From Alphaproteobacteria bacterium (GTDB lineage Bacteria > Pseudomonadota > Alphaproteobacteria > Micavibrionales > Micavibrionaceae), in NCBI GenBank assembly GCA_030427385.1, contig JAUHWR010000001.1:1794042-1858041 (forward strand): a DNA stretch of 64,000 nt, given 5' to 3'. Shown here in pieces: positions 54,638 to 63,469 of the stretch. Made by a program: the position numbers and the translations under genes. A model generated the notes under the pieces. The model was not told the origin of the DNA, did no database searches, and saw only the letters and a list, made by a program, of their open reading frames with translations. Position 1 is the first letter of the stretch, and every line of letters starts with the position of its first letter.

Positions 54638-57133
54638 TTATTCCGCCGCGCTGCTTGCGTCTTTTTTGCTTTTATCGCTGGTAATTTTTTTACGCGCATC
54701 CAAAGCCGCTTTCTTCAGAATATTTTCCGCCTCCTCGGATACGGGTGTCTTACGCATAAGTACGACATTTTCCATGGAGGCGGCAGTTGCGGCGATGTCC
54801 TTTTTGGGATCCTCTTGCGGTGCCTTTGGCGCTTCTTGAGGGATAACCGGTGCCATCGGCGCGGTTGGCGGTGCAGTGGTGACCTGATCGGTTTTTTGCG
54901 GGCCGCCAAAAATGGATGGTTTGCCGGTTTGCGGCGCTGTAGATGCTGATGGCGGTGTAGATGTCGACGCCGTTGCTGTATCTTGCGGTACCACAGGCGG
55001 TTTTTGCGGTATAATCGGTTGCGCGGGCGATTGATCCGGCTGTTGCTGTGGCATAACCTTTGGCGCGCCGGGCAGAACGGGTTTTTGCTCGCTGGCCATG
55101 CTCGGCGCGGCGGCTTGTGTGCTTGCGGCGTGATCGGGATGAATCATGGCGCGAACTTCATCGGGATGATCTTCGGCGTAAATGTTACATAGACCGAGCA
55201 AGCCCTTCATAACCCCGCTTTGATTTTGGGCATCAGCAAGCTTTAATCCATTGATCATTTTAGCGAGCGCACGCGGCGAATCCGCCTTGGCTTTGGCTTT
55301 TTTCGCAGTCCATGATTTATGCACCAAACGGTCACGCAAATCACGGATTTGCGGCGCAAAGCGCATAGTATTATCGTCGGGCGGCGGCAATCCAAGGAAT
55401 CTGGTAACACGCATCGCTTTGGCGTGCCCCGGATTGGAATAGAAAATCTTGGTATCATACAGCACACCCGCAAAGCACATCACGGCTTCACCTTCTTTAA
55501 ATTCACGAAGGCCGTCATAGCTGGCGCGGGGGCGAAGTTGAACAGAGGCTTGTTTAGAGTCAAAATAAGAGCTGCTCCCCCCTTCGGTAGAGAAAGAGGA
55601 GACCTCTGTAAAGAAGCCTGAGCCAACGGTTTTCTCAAAGAAATCCTTGGTTTCGGTCGGATCTTCCAATTTACCGAAAATTTTGATGTTACAGTTCGCA
55701 ACGATCGAATTGGCTTCCTCGCGGACGCGTTTTTTCATCGCCGGTAAATCCTGCCCGGAGAAAACGAGACAGAAACCCAATGAACGTGCCTGCGCGGCCA
55801 TCACCGCCATACCTTGCGCGGTATAGTAACCAACCTCGTCAAAGACGGTCATAAACGGCGTTGCGGAATTGGTCGGTTTATTGTCAATCACCGTATCGGA
55901 AGACCCCTCAACGGTTGCCCCAAGGGAGGAACCCATCATCCCCTTCATATTGGCGGCAATAATTTTACCAAGGTTGGCAATCTCATCGCCTGATTTTTCA
56001 AGGGCGGGAATCAAAACAACCAGAATACGTCGGTTTAGCACAACATCAATCATATCCACATCAGCATGCGCCGCATTAAAGATATAGCCGTAATCTTCAC
56101 CCAAAGATTGTAAGGAACGTGTCAACTGCATGGTCAAGAAGCCGTGCTGGTTGGACATGGTGTTCATATCCACCTGCGGTACATCACCGCCCGGCGGCTT
56201 CATTTGACCACTATCATCAAAAGCCTTTTCATTATAACCCGGCAGCGTATCCAAATAACCCGCAACCCCCTTACGGATGGTCGGCGGCAAAATTTCTTCA
56301 CGTGAAAGGGCAATAATTTTGTTCAAATTCAACGAGTCACGGATCGCAGTCACAAACAGCGGAATATCCAGATTGTCACGCTTCCACACCAAGGCAGGCA
56401 TAATCGCACTGACCAAGGACACCGCACGCTCTTTCCACATCACGTTATCGCCCTCGGCTTCCGGCATCAAATTGGTGAGCATGTTCACAAGATATGAGGA
56501 AGAACCGGAGGAGAAGGGGTTCATGGTGTTGGACGGTGCGCCGCCCTCGGCATTTCCGGTCATATAGTTCAAAACCAGCAAATCGTCATCACGGCCAAAA
56601 CGGCGACATAATGCGGACAGGGAAGACCAAAGATCGGTATCAGCCTTACCATCCACGTAAACGAAACCCGATCCCCAAGATAAGGCATTGGTCACCATGG
56701 ATTTCAACCCCTCGGTTTTACCCGCACCAGTTGTTCCAAGGTAAAGAAGGTGTGTTCGCGCATCGGAATTGGTGAACCAGACTTCCTCATTTGTTTCCTT
56801 GACGTTTCCTAAATATAAAATCCCCTCGGATTTGCCAGATTTACCGTTCCGCCCGTTATGCCTGTCCATATATTTTGCGCCAAACGGGAATTTAAACGGC
56901 AATTGGCGATCACGTGTCATTAACCACCAAAAGAACAACAGGGATGCAATCATCAAGACATCACCCAGGAAGACCACTTCATCAAAGATAACGATTGCCG
57001 CAACCGCAACGAATAACAGGACAAACGAATTATCACGGCGGCGCATCCATGCACCCAGACGTGCATAAATAGGGCGCGTATCCCTTAAGACGCTTGCGTA
57101 CTTATGTTCATATTTACGACTGTCAACGGCCAT
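54638..57133 (-). CDS. DotL/IcmO-type type IV coupling protein (TraD/TrwB-like ATPase)
   Basis: Hexameric inner-membrane ATPase that receives substrates and hands them to a type IV secretion channel. Of 831 residues, two membrane helices (about 36-50 and 54-72) come first, then FGAKYMDRHNGRNGKSGKSE and WFTNSDARTHLLYLGTTG leading into the Walker A motif GTTGAGKT (133-140). A Walker B region lies in FMTVFDEVGYYTAQG. This layout matches DotL/IcmO more than VirD4. The last 170 residues are Pro/Gln/Thr-rich and probably disordered, the place where DotL binds its adaptor proteins. The 174-aa gene upstream is a likely partner. Confidence 0.87.
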   Translation of the reverse strand: MAVDSRKYEHKYASVLRDTRPIYARLGAWMRRRDNSFVLLFVAVAAIVIFDEVVFLGDVLMIASLLFFWWLMTRDRQLPFKFPFGAKYMDRHNGRNGKSGKSEGILYLGNVKETNEEVWFTNSDARTHLLYLGTTGAGKTEGLKSMVTNALSWGSGFVYVDGKADTDLWSSLSALCRRFGRDDDLLVLNYMTGNAEGGAPSNTMNPFSSGSSSYLVNMLTNLMPEAEGDNVMWKERAVSLVSAIMPALVWKRDNLDIPLFVTAIRDSLNLNKIIALSREEILPPTIRKGVAGYLDTLPGYNEKAFDDSGQMKPPGGDVPQVDMNTMSNQHGFLTMQLTRSLQSLGEDYGYIFNAAHADVDMIDVVLNRRILVVLIPALEKSGDEIANLGKIIAANMKGMMGSSLGATVEGSSDTVIDNKPTNSATPFMTVFDEVGYYTAQGMAVMAAQARSLGFCLVFSGQDLPAMKKRVREEANSIVANCNIKIFGKLEDPTETKDFFEKTVGSGFFTEVSSFSTEGGSSSYFDSKQASVQLRPRASYDGLREFKEGEAVMCFAGVLYDTKIFYSNPGHAKAMRVTRFLGLPPPDDNTMRFAPQIRDLRDRLVHKSWTAKKAKAKADSPRALAKMINGLKLADAQNQSGVMKGLLGLCNIYAEDHPDEVRAMIHPDHAASTQAAAPSMASEQKPVLPGAPKVMPQQQPDQSPAQPIIPQKPPVVPQDTATASTSTPPSASTAPQTGKPSIFGGPQKTDQVTTAPPTAPMAPVIPQEAPKAPQEDPKKDIAATAASMENVVLMRKTPVSEEAENILKKAALDARKKITSDKSKKDASSAAE

Positions 57134-57224
57134 TGAAATTTAATCTCTAATAATTACATCCTGAAGTTTATAGGAAAATCCTCGATTTTGCTATTTTTTT
57201 CTGAAAAATATTTCCCTAAAGCCA

Positions 57225-57749
57225 CTACTCAGCGCGCCGTAAGAAGTCATCAGCAGAGACAGGCGCGCCCGTAACTGTACGCGGATCTTGCGTTGTCGGA
57301 ATACCGGGCGCAGATCCCTCAGCAACCTCTTGTGAGAGCGGGGCTTGCGGCAATCCGCGCCCCATTGAGGGAATAACAAACCAAATCAAAATAAACAGCA
57401 CAGACAACGCGCCGGCCCATTTCAATGCCCCAAGCGCCATGCCGTTTCCTTCCCCCGGCTCACGTCCACCGCGGGCAGAATAAACCCGTGATCCCTTTTC
57501 CAGGGCCGCACTTGTTTCCATTAACGCCGCAATCGCCTGTTCTTTATTGGCATAGGGCGCGATATCACGGCTATCTTTTTCTGAAAACTGAACCGTTAAA
57601 ACATGGAGATCCTTTTTTTCCAAAACCGTAAAAGACGCGGATTTCGCTTCTTCCAAAGACAGACGCATCACAACCGGCGTCACCGCATCGGGCAGGGATA
57701 AAACCAGTGATCCATCTACTACTTTTGCTGTGGAAGTATGCTTTGCCAT
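57225..57749 (-). CDS. Hypothetical one-span membrane protein next to the coupling ATPase
   Basis: No family recognised. Of 174 residues the first 95 form a soluble domain (VVMRLSLEEAKSASFTVLEK, VLTVQFSEKDSRD), followed by a helix at about 107-127 (GALSVLFILIWFVIPSMG) and a Pro/Ala-rich exposed tail ending DDFLRRAE. It lies 92 bases upstream of the DotL-like gene in the same direction, so a role in the same type IV apparatus is a reasonable inference from position only. Confidence 0.65.
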   Translation of the reverse strand: MAKHTSTAKVVDGSLVLSLPDAVTPVVMRLSLEEAKSASFTVLEKKDLHVLTVQFSEKDSRDIAPYANKEQAIAALMETSAALEKGSRVYSARGGREPGEGNGMALGALKWAGALSVLFILIWFVIPSMGRGLPQAPLSQEVAEGSAPGIPTTQDPRTVTGAPVSADDFLRRAE

Positions 57750-57888
57750 GAAATATGTTCCTTATTAAAACGATTTAATCAATAATCTAGATAACTTGCC
57801 AAAAATTAGAAGCTTAAGCCAGTTTTTTATTGATTTAACACGATATAGTTGCTTATGTCTTTCTACAACAAACAATATTGGATATAAA

Positions 57889-59694
57889 ATGCACGCCTAT
57901 CGTACACATAAATGTAACGACCTACGTACCGAACATATTGGACAGGAAATTAAACTGTCCGGCTGGATTAACCGGAAACGCGATCATGGCGGGGTTTTAT
58001 TCATTGATTTGCGCGACACCACCGGCATGACGCAATGTGTGGTGGATGAGGATTCCAACTTGATGGATCAAGCGGAAAAGTGGCGTCCCGAATCCGTTTT
58101 GACCATTATCGGTAAAGTGCGCGCACGCGCCGAAGGCACTGCCAATTCCAAAATTCCGACCGGTGATATCGAAGTTTATATCGAACAGGTAGAGGTTCAA
58201 TCAATGGCGGATGTCTTGCCCTTCCAAGTTGCCGAAGATGACGGCGTCGGTGAAGATTTGCGTCTGAAATACCGTTATCTTGATTTACGCCGCGAAGGGA
58301 TGCAGAAAAAAATCCGGTTGCGTAATAACGTCATTTCATCTTTGCGTCAGCGCATGTGGAAACAAGACTTTCAAGAATTCCAAACTCCGATTTTAACGGC
58401 ATCTTCCCCCGAAGGCGCGCGTGATTATTTGGTGCCTTCCCGTTTACATCCAGGTAAGTTTTACGCCCTGCCACAGGCGCCGCAGCAATTCAAACAACTG
58501 CTGATGATGTCCGGTTTTGATAAATATTTCCAAATCGCGCCGTGCTTCCGCGACGAAGATGGCCGCGCTGACCGCTTGGCGGAATTCTATCAGCTCGATA
58601 TCGAAATGAGCTTTGTGACACAAGAAGATGTCTTTAACACCATCCAGCCTGTGATCGAAGGCGTATTCGAAGAATTTAACGATTTTACCGGCACACCGCA
58701 TAAAATTGAATGGTGCCCGCACATCCGTTATGAAGATGCGATTTTAAAATATGGCTCTGATAAACCTGATCTACGTAACCCATTGGAAATCGTGGATGTC
58801 ACCTCTGTATTTGCGCGTGATGATGTTGAATTTAAGGCCTTTAAAGGCGTGATTGAAAGCGGCGGCGTGGTACGCGCCATCAAAGCGCCCAATGTCGGTG
58901 ATAAACCACGTTCTTTCTTCGATAAGCTGAATGACTGGGCGCGCGGCGAAGGCGCGGTTGGTTTGGGTTACATTCTGTTTGCAGACGGCGAAGCCAAAGG
59001 ACCGATTGCCAAATTCGTCCCTGATGCGGCGCAAGCGGAGCTTAAGGAAATTGCAGGATTGCAAAACGGCGATGCGATTTTCTTTATTTGCGACAAAGAA
59101 AACAAAGCCGCGAAAATGGCGGGACTTGCCCGTACCAAAATCGCGCAAGAAATGGATATTATCGAGCAAGGTGTCTTCAAATTCTGCTGGATTATTGATT
59201 TCCCAATGTATGAACGTGACGAAGCCACAGGTCAAATCGACTTCTCTCATAATCCGTTCTCTATGCCCCAAGACGGCGCAGCGGCATTTAATAAGGATCC
59301 TCTGGATATTTACGCCTATCAATATGATGCGGTGTGTAATGGATTTGAGCTATGTTCCGGTGCCATTCGTAATCACCAACCGGAAATCATGGAAAAAGCC
59401 TTTGGCTTGGCCGGATATGATAAAACTGTTTTGGAAGATAAATTCGGCGGCATGCTCAATGCGATGCGTTTCGGCGCGCCGCCGCATGGTGGCTGCGCAT
59501 TCGGAATTGATCGCATTATCATGCTGATCGCCAATGAGCCTAATTTACGTGAAGTCTATGCCTTCGTCATGAATGGTCAATATGAAGATCAAATGATGAG
59601 CGCGCCAAACGACATTACTGAAGCGCAGCTTAAGGACTTACACATCAAACTTGCTCTCCCAAAAGCAAAAATTGACAGCTCGAAAGCGGCATAA
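57889..59694 (+). CDS. aspS: Aspartate-tRNA ligase
   Basis: Charges tRNA-Asp (and tRNA-Asn if non-discriminating; this cannot be decided here). The 601-residue class IIb synthetase has an N-terminal OB fold ([20 protein letters not shown]), motif 2 with [20 protein letters not shown], a bacterial insertion domain (about 290-420) and motif 3 in [14 protein letters not shown] chose the ATG at 57889 over an in-frame one at 57796, because the first residues then match the family ([12 protein letters not shown]). The next gene converges, with a hairpin between. Confidence 0.96.
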   Translation: MHAYRTHKCNDLRTEHIGQEIKLSGWINRKRDHGGVLFIDLRDTTGMTQCVVDEDSNLMDQAEKWRPESVLTIIGKVRARAEGTANSKIPTGDIEVYIEQVEVQSMADVLPFQVAEDDGVGEDLRLKYRYLDLRREGMQKKIRLRNNVISSLRQRMWKQDFQEFQTPILTASSPEGARDYLVPSRLHPGKFYALPQAPQQFKQLLMMSGFDKYFQIAPCFRDEDGRADRLAEFYQLDIEMSFVTQEDVFNTIQPVIEGVFEEFNDFTGTPHKIEWCPHIRYEDAILKYGSDKPDLRNPLEIVDVTSVFARDDVEFKAFKGVIESGGVVRAIKAPNVGDKPRSFFDKLNDWARGEGAVGLGYILFADGEAKGPIAKFVPDAAQAELKEIAGLQNGDAIFFICDKENKAAKMAGLARTKIAQEMDIIEQGVFKFCWIIDFPMYERDEATGQIDFSHNPFSMPQDGAAAFNKDPLDIYAYQYDAVCNGFELCSGAIRNHQPEIMEKAFGLAGYDKTVLEDKFGGMLNAMRFGAPPHGGCAFGIDRIIMLIANEPNLREVYAFVMNGQYEDQMMSAPNDITEAQLKDLHIKLALPKAKIDSSKAA

Positions 59695-59714
59695 GCATAA
59701 ATATATATTATCCG

Positions 59715-59744
59715 TCATCCCGCCCTTAATCTAATGCGGGATGA
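59715..59744. repeat. Inverted repeat between aspS and the next gene
   Basis: TCATCCCGC (59715-59723) and GCGGGATGA (59736-59744) form a perfect 9-bp stem with a 12-base loop. No T tract follows on either side, so it is not a clear terminator. It resembles short palindromic repeats in other alphaproteobacteria; only this copy was seen in the window. Confidence 0.5.
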
Positions 59745-59767
59745 TTGGTGAAATGTATCAGGTATTT

Positions 59768-60244
59768 TTATCTATATTGCGAGAAAGATTGATCAACCAT
59801 GGCGCATTGCTCGGCTTGCTCTTTATAGCAAAAAATCGGTGCGAATAGCAGTTGGAAGTGGTTGGCATTTGGTGTCACATTTGTGCGGCCGCTAACATCC
59901 GCGATCATATTGGCGCATTCTGTCATCGCGCTGGCAATGGCTTCTTTGGTTACGCCCTTAACTTCATTAAAGGCGGTTGTCGCAGCGCAAGAATTTTTAA
60001 CTGCTTCCTTGGCGTCCAATAACTCACTTCTCTCTAACAATGCCATATAATTTGCGGCTAACACTTTATTTGAATCTGACATAATACTCAGGCAGCGCAT
60101 GCTTTCCCATTGCCCTTGAGAGCAATATTTGGCCATTGATTTCGCATAACCGATAATTTCCTTATCCGCGCGCGATGTTTGCGCCTGTACCGGCAAAGCC
60201 GCCATATATATTACCATTAACCCCAGCATAACAATTGATTTCAT
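59768..60244 (-). CDS. Hypothetical secreted protein, 158 aa
   Basis: No family recognised. It has a signal peptide (MKSIVMLGLMVIYMAALPVQ, likely cut after VQA) and a mature domain of about 137 residues with at least six cysteines (AKYCSQGQ, MRCLSI, KNSCAATT, MTECANMI, IFCYKEQAEQCAM), so disulfides are likely. The ATG at 60244, with AGAGG close by, is chosen over a longer frame that would enter the peptidase gene. It ends 23 residues past the last cysteine and probably works in the periplasm. Confidence 0.65.
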   Translation of the reverse strand: MKSIVMLGLMVIYMAALPVQAQTSRADKEIIGYAKSMAKYCSQGQWESMRCLSIMSDSNKVLAANYMALLERSELLDAKEAVKNSCAATTAFNEVKGVTKEAIASAMTECANMIADVSGRTNVTPNANHFQLLFAPIFCYKEQAEQCAMVDQSFSQYR

Positions 60245-60272
60245 TTTTACCTCTTTTTGTTTATATGCCCGA

Positions 60273-60788
60273 TCATACAAGCATTTCGAATAGATTGCCA
60301 AATATCATATAGATCGTCATGATAAAAATACCACCAATTAATCCCGGCCCCGCCGGAATCTCCAACCGTCTCAATGATTTTTTTGTGTAGATTGCATAAA
60401 TGATCCCGTGAAAAATGCTCAGCATTGCCCCCAGACTTAACGCCAACATTACATTTTCTGGGCCAAGCCATAATCCCGCCGCCCCCATTAATTTGACATC
60501 CCCAAGGCCCAGAGCTTCTTGTTTATAATGCCAGCTGCCAATCGCCCGCACCAGCCATAACAACCCATATCCCAGCGCGCCGCCCAATAAAACCGCGTTA
60601 AGAGAAAGATAGGAAAAATCAGTCAAAATATGAAACAAAATGCCCAAGGCCGCATAAGGAAATACATATTTATTCGGTAAAAGGCGCTCGCGAAAATCAA
60701 TCACAATGAGAATGGTCAAAAGAACAGCAGATATCAGCAAACAAAGCAGAGCCAAACTATCAATTACATGTCCTGAAAAAAGGGTCAT
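60273..60788 (-). CDS. A24-family prepilin peptidase-like protein
   Basis: Predicted membrane aspartyl peptidase of the type IV prepilin peptidase (TadV/CpaA-like) family, which removes leader peptides from pilin precursors. The 171 residues contain the two catalytic Asp sites: IDFRERLLPNKY (Asp31) and GLGDVKL (GxGD, Asp97). Six or so hydrophobic segments cover most of the chain. It lacks the N-terminal methyltransferase domain of PilD. It is joined to the TerD-like gene with no gap on the same strand. A pilin-like protein at 32739 could be a substrate, but no pilus cluster is in the window. Confidence 0.82.
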   Translation of the reverse strand: MTLFSGHVIDSLALLCLLISAVLLTILIVIDFRERLLPNKYVFPYAALGILFHILTDFSYLSLNAVLLGGALGYGLLWLVRAIGSWHYKQEALGLGDVKLMGAAGLWLGPENVMLALSLGAMLSIFHGIIYAIYTKKSLRRLEIPAGPGLIGGIFIMTIYMIFGNLFEMLV

Positions 60789-61523
60789 TTAGACAACAAT
60801 AATACCATATTCGGTGGCAAGCGCGCGAAGCCCGCCCTTTGGAATTGTTTCCGTGCAGGCATGAAAGCGCCATTTTGGACCATCTCGGAAAATCTTTCCG
60901 ATTTTCATCGCCGTGCCCTTATGCTCTTCTAAATAGGCATCGGGGATCTCTATTTTACACAACTCAAAATCTGTATCGGCGTTAACGATCCTTAAAAATA
61001 CGTCCCTTACCCCTGAAAAATCTTGTTCTTTAATTTCGCCATCATGAATGGATATCACCAACATAATTGCCGCCACATCAAAGGGGAGAGCCTGCAGATC
61101 AATGGTTATCATCTCATCATCGCCTTCACCGGCTCCGGTGCGGCTATCGCCCATATGTTTAACTTCGCCTTCTTCGGATTGGCGATTATTATAGAATACA
61201 AAATCTGGATCCTTACGGGTTTGACGATCATTATTCAAAATAAACGCGCATAAATCCAAATCCGGCTCTTCGCCCTCAAATTTACGCACCTCCCATCCGG
61301 CGCCGATCATAATACGTTTTAATGTCTGATCTTTATTGGTTAAACCAATATCATCACCCATTTTAAGATTACTGACATCGGATGAAACATGATTAATAAA
61401 ATCTTCGGCAGAGTTTTCAAAGCGTTTAACCGGTTCATTCTGATTATCATCCGCCGCAACCACATCGCCGTTTAAATCTTCCGGCAAGGGCTCTTGTGAT
61501 GGTGTCTTATCTTCGTCAGACAT
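60789..61523 (-). CDS. TerD-family protein
   Basis: A 244-residue protein with an acidic, disordered first 60 residues, then a TerD fold: KFEGEEPDLDLCAFILNNDR, DFVFYNNRQS, GDSRTGAGEGDDEMITIDLQ and MLVISIHDGE. The DxDLCAF and GDD-type acidic loops fit the Ca2+-binding sites known in TerD proteins. TerD is linked to tellurite resistance and phage or stress response; the role here is open. Its stop meets the prepilin-peptidase gene start. The Ca2+/Na+ antiporter gene lies just upstream. Confidence 0.85.
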   Translation of the reverse strand: MSDEDKTPSQEPLPEDLNGDVVAADDNQNEPVKRFENSAEDFINHVSSDVSNLKMGDDIGLTNKDQTLKRIMIGAGWEVRKFEGEEPDLDLCAFILNNDRQTRKDPDFVFYNNRQSEEGEVKHMGDSRTGAGEGDDEMITIDLQALPFDVAAIMLVISIHDGEIKEQDFSGVRDVFLRIVNADTDFELCKIEIPDAYLEEHKGTAMKIGKIFRDGPKWRFHACTETIPKGGLRALATEYGIIVV

Positions 61524-61541
61524 GGCGTAAATTCCGATTTG

Positions 61542-62522
61542 TTATAAATATAATGTATATATTGCCAGAATATACAACACATATCCAGCCACAAACAAAA
61601 TCCCGAGAAGGCGGCTGATTTTTTTGAAAATTAACAGCCACAAACCAAAAACCAGCGTCACAGCAAGCGTGATCCACATATCCAGATTAACAATCTGCTC
61701 GCCTGCCAAGCTCATATTAATCGGCATAATCATGGCGGAAACGCCGATAATCATTAAAATATTAAAGACGTTAGATCCGATAATATTACCGATAATTAAA
61801 TCGGTTTGTTTCTTCATTGCCGCCGCCACACATGTCGCAAGCTCCGGCAAAGATGTGCCCAATGCGATTAAACTTAATGCAATCACCGCCTCCGGCACGC
61901 CCAAAATCGTTGCGGATAATTGCGCGCCGCGTACCAAAAATTCTGCGCCGCCCGCAATAAACAATAATCCCAATATTAAAAATATATACGCCAGAGTTGG
62001 ACGGGCAAAAGCGGGGTCTTCAATCTCTTGCGCCATTTCGGCCTCATCTTCTTTAGAGGCTGTTTTATATTGAAATATCACATATAAAATCAAAATCCCG
62101 ATCATGGACAGGCCGGCAATCTGGCTGATAAAACCATATAAAAATACGCCGATCATCCCGAACGTGGCCAAAAACATCATAATCGTATCATTGAGAATCT
62201 GTTTCGGATTAACCGTCATCGCCGAGACAATCGCCGCGCAGCCCGCCACCAGCAGGATATTAGCAATATTAGATCCCAAAACATTCCCCAGCGCAATGCC
62301 CACGGATCCCTTTAAATTGGCATTTATCGAGACAATTAATTCCGGCAAAGACGTGCCGAATGCAACAATCGTAAAGCCGATAATTAACGGGGAAAGACCA
62401 AACTTGCGCGCAATGTAAACCGCGCCATCAATCGTCCAATCACCGCCCTTAATCAAAAGCAACGTGCCGCATCCCATCGCACCGAGCGATAAAATAAAAA
62501 GATTTACAAGTGAGAGATCCAT
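61542..62522 (-). CDS. Calcium/sodium antiporter (YrbG/CaCA family)
   Basis: Exports Ca2+ in exchange for Na+ or H+. The 326-residue protein has ten hydrophobic segments and two inverted alpha repeats with the selectivity motifs GTSLPELIVSINANLKGSVG and GTSLPELATCVAAAMKK, each followed by GNVLGSN or GNIIGSN. This is the YrbG group. It stands between a TerD-like and a TerA-like gene, 18 and 69 bases away, all in the same direction. Because TerD proteins bind calcium, a shared calcium role is plausible. Confidence 0.93.
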   Translation of the reverse strand: MDLSLVNLFILSLGAMGCGTLLLIKGGDWTIDGAVYIARKFGLSPLIIGFTIVAFGTSLPELIVSINANLKGSVGIALGNVLGSNIANILLVAGCAAIVSAMTVNPKQILNDTIMMFLATFGMIGVFLYGFISQIAGLSMIGILILYVIFQYKTASKEDEAEMAQEIEDPAFARPTLAYIFLILGLLFIAGGAEFLVRGAQLSATILGVPEAVIALSLIALGTSLPELATCVAAAMKKQTDLIIGNIIGSNVFNILMIIGVSAMIMPINMSLAGEQIVNLDMWITLAVTLVFGLWLLIFKKISRLLGILFVAGYVLYILAIYTLYL

Positions 62523-62591
62523 TTACACCATTTTCCCCTGATTGATCTTCTATGTATCATGACTTCACTCATCTGAAAAGATAAACTCGCG

Positions 62592-63359
62592 CTAATCTTT
62601 TTCACCGTCTTCCCATTCCAAACCAAAGCCATAGGCACGGTCCATTTCGGGGTGGCCTGCAAAATATTCAGAAAAATTCTTTAGACGCAGATCACCATTG
62701 ACATTTTCAACCATTCCGACGGCGCACATCACCAATTCCGGTTTTTTAGCATGCGGTGACATTTTTAAATCATGGGATCCCGGAATATCAATCATAATCT
62801 CCGGCAAAACCGTGCGCCAATCCGGCGCGCCCTGATAGATATACATATAAAACAGCACGCGCTTAATTTCGCTCCACTTTTTGCCATTAATGATCATTTT
62901 TTCATCAATGCCAACCGTATCGCCCGTACGTTCATCACCGGTATGATAAATATATGGCGGCTCATCCCTTTCACCGAATAAATCGCCAAAGGCTTGCAGA
63001 CAACCGCGCGTACCATCCTGCATTTCATATAAACATCCCAAATCCAAATCCGCAGGCTCCTCCACAGTTTCGATCTTTGACCCCTTCCCCATCATTTTCG
63101 CAAAAAATCCGGGCTTATGTTCTTTTTCCACTTCCACACGGTCCCATGCCAGTGTGATGGTAATATCCGGAAATTCACCGTTCTTAGGTTTTTCGATATA
63201 GGCGCTATCCCCGCTTTGATCCACAAGCACATCATCATTATGCTTTTCCGCATCCTCTATATCATAATGCCCCGCCGCCCCCAGCGCATTACCATGCCCC
63301 GAAAAATCCGCGCGGCTCTTATTTGCTTCTTCAATTGCTTTTGCTGAATCTTTTGCCAT
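62592..63359 (-). CDS. TerA-like tellurium-resistance family protein
   Basis: A 255-residue acidic protein that I place in the TerA/TerD superfamily: ITITLAWDRVEVEKEHKPGF, LDLGCLYEMQDGTRGCLQAF, YIYHTGDERTGDTVGIDEKM and YMYIYQGAPDWRTVLPEIMI. The Asp-rich loops may bind calcium. I chose the ATG at 63359, with AAGGA seven bases before it, rather than a longer frame to 63383. It heads the run TerA-like, antiporter, TerD-like and prepilin-peptidase-like. Confidence 0.8.
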   Translation of the reverse strand: MAKDSAKAIEEANKSRADFSGHGNALGAAGHYDIEDAEKHNDDVLVDQSGDSAYIEKPKNGEFPDITITLAWDRVEVEKEHKPGFFAKMMGKGSKIETVEEPADLDLGCLYEMQDGTRGCLQAFGDLFGERDEPPYIYHTGDERTGDTVGIDEKMIINGKKWSEIKRVLFYMYIYQGAPDWRTVLPEIMIDIPGSHDLKMSPHAKKPELVMCAVGMVENVNGDLRLKNFSEYFAGHPEMDRAYGFGLEWEDGEKD

Positions 63360-63469
63360 TATGATATCCTTATGATGTTTCAATCATAACATACCGCAGA
63401 AGGGCCGTAATGTGAAGAAATGGATTTCATTATTGGCTTATTTAAACTCGCCTGATAATCAGAACAAAT

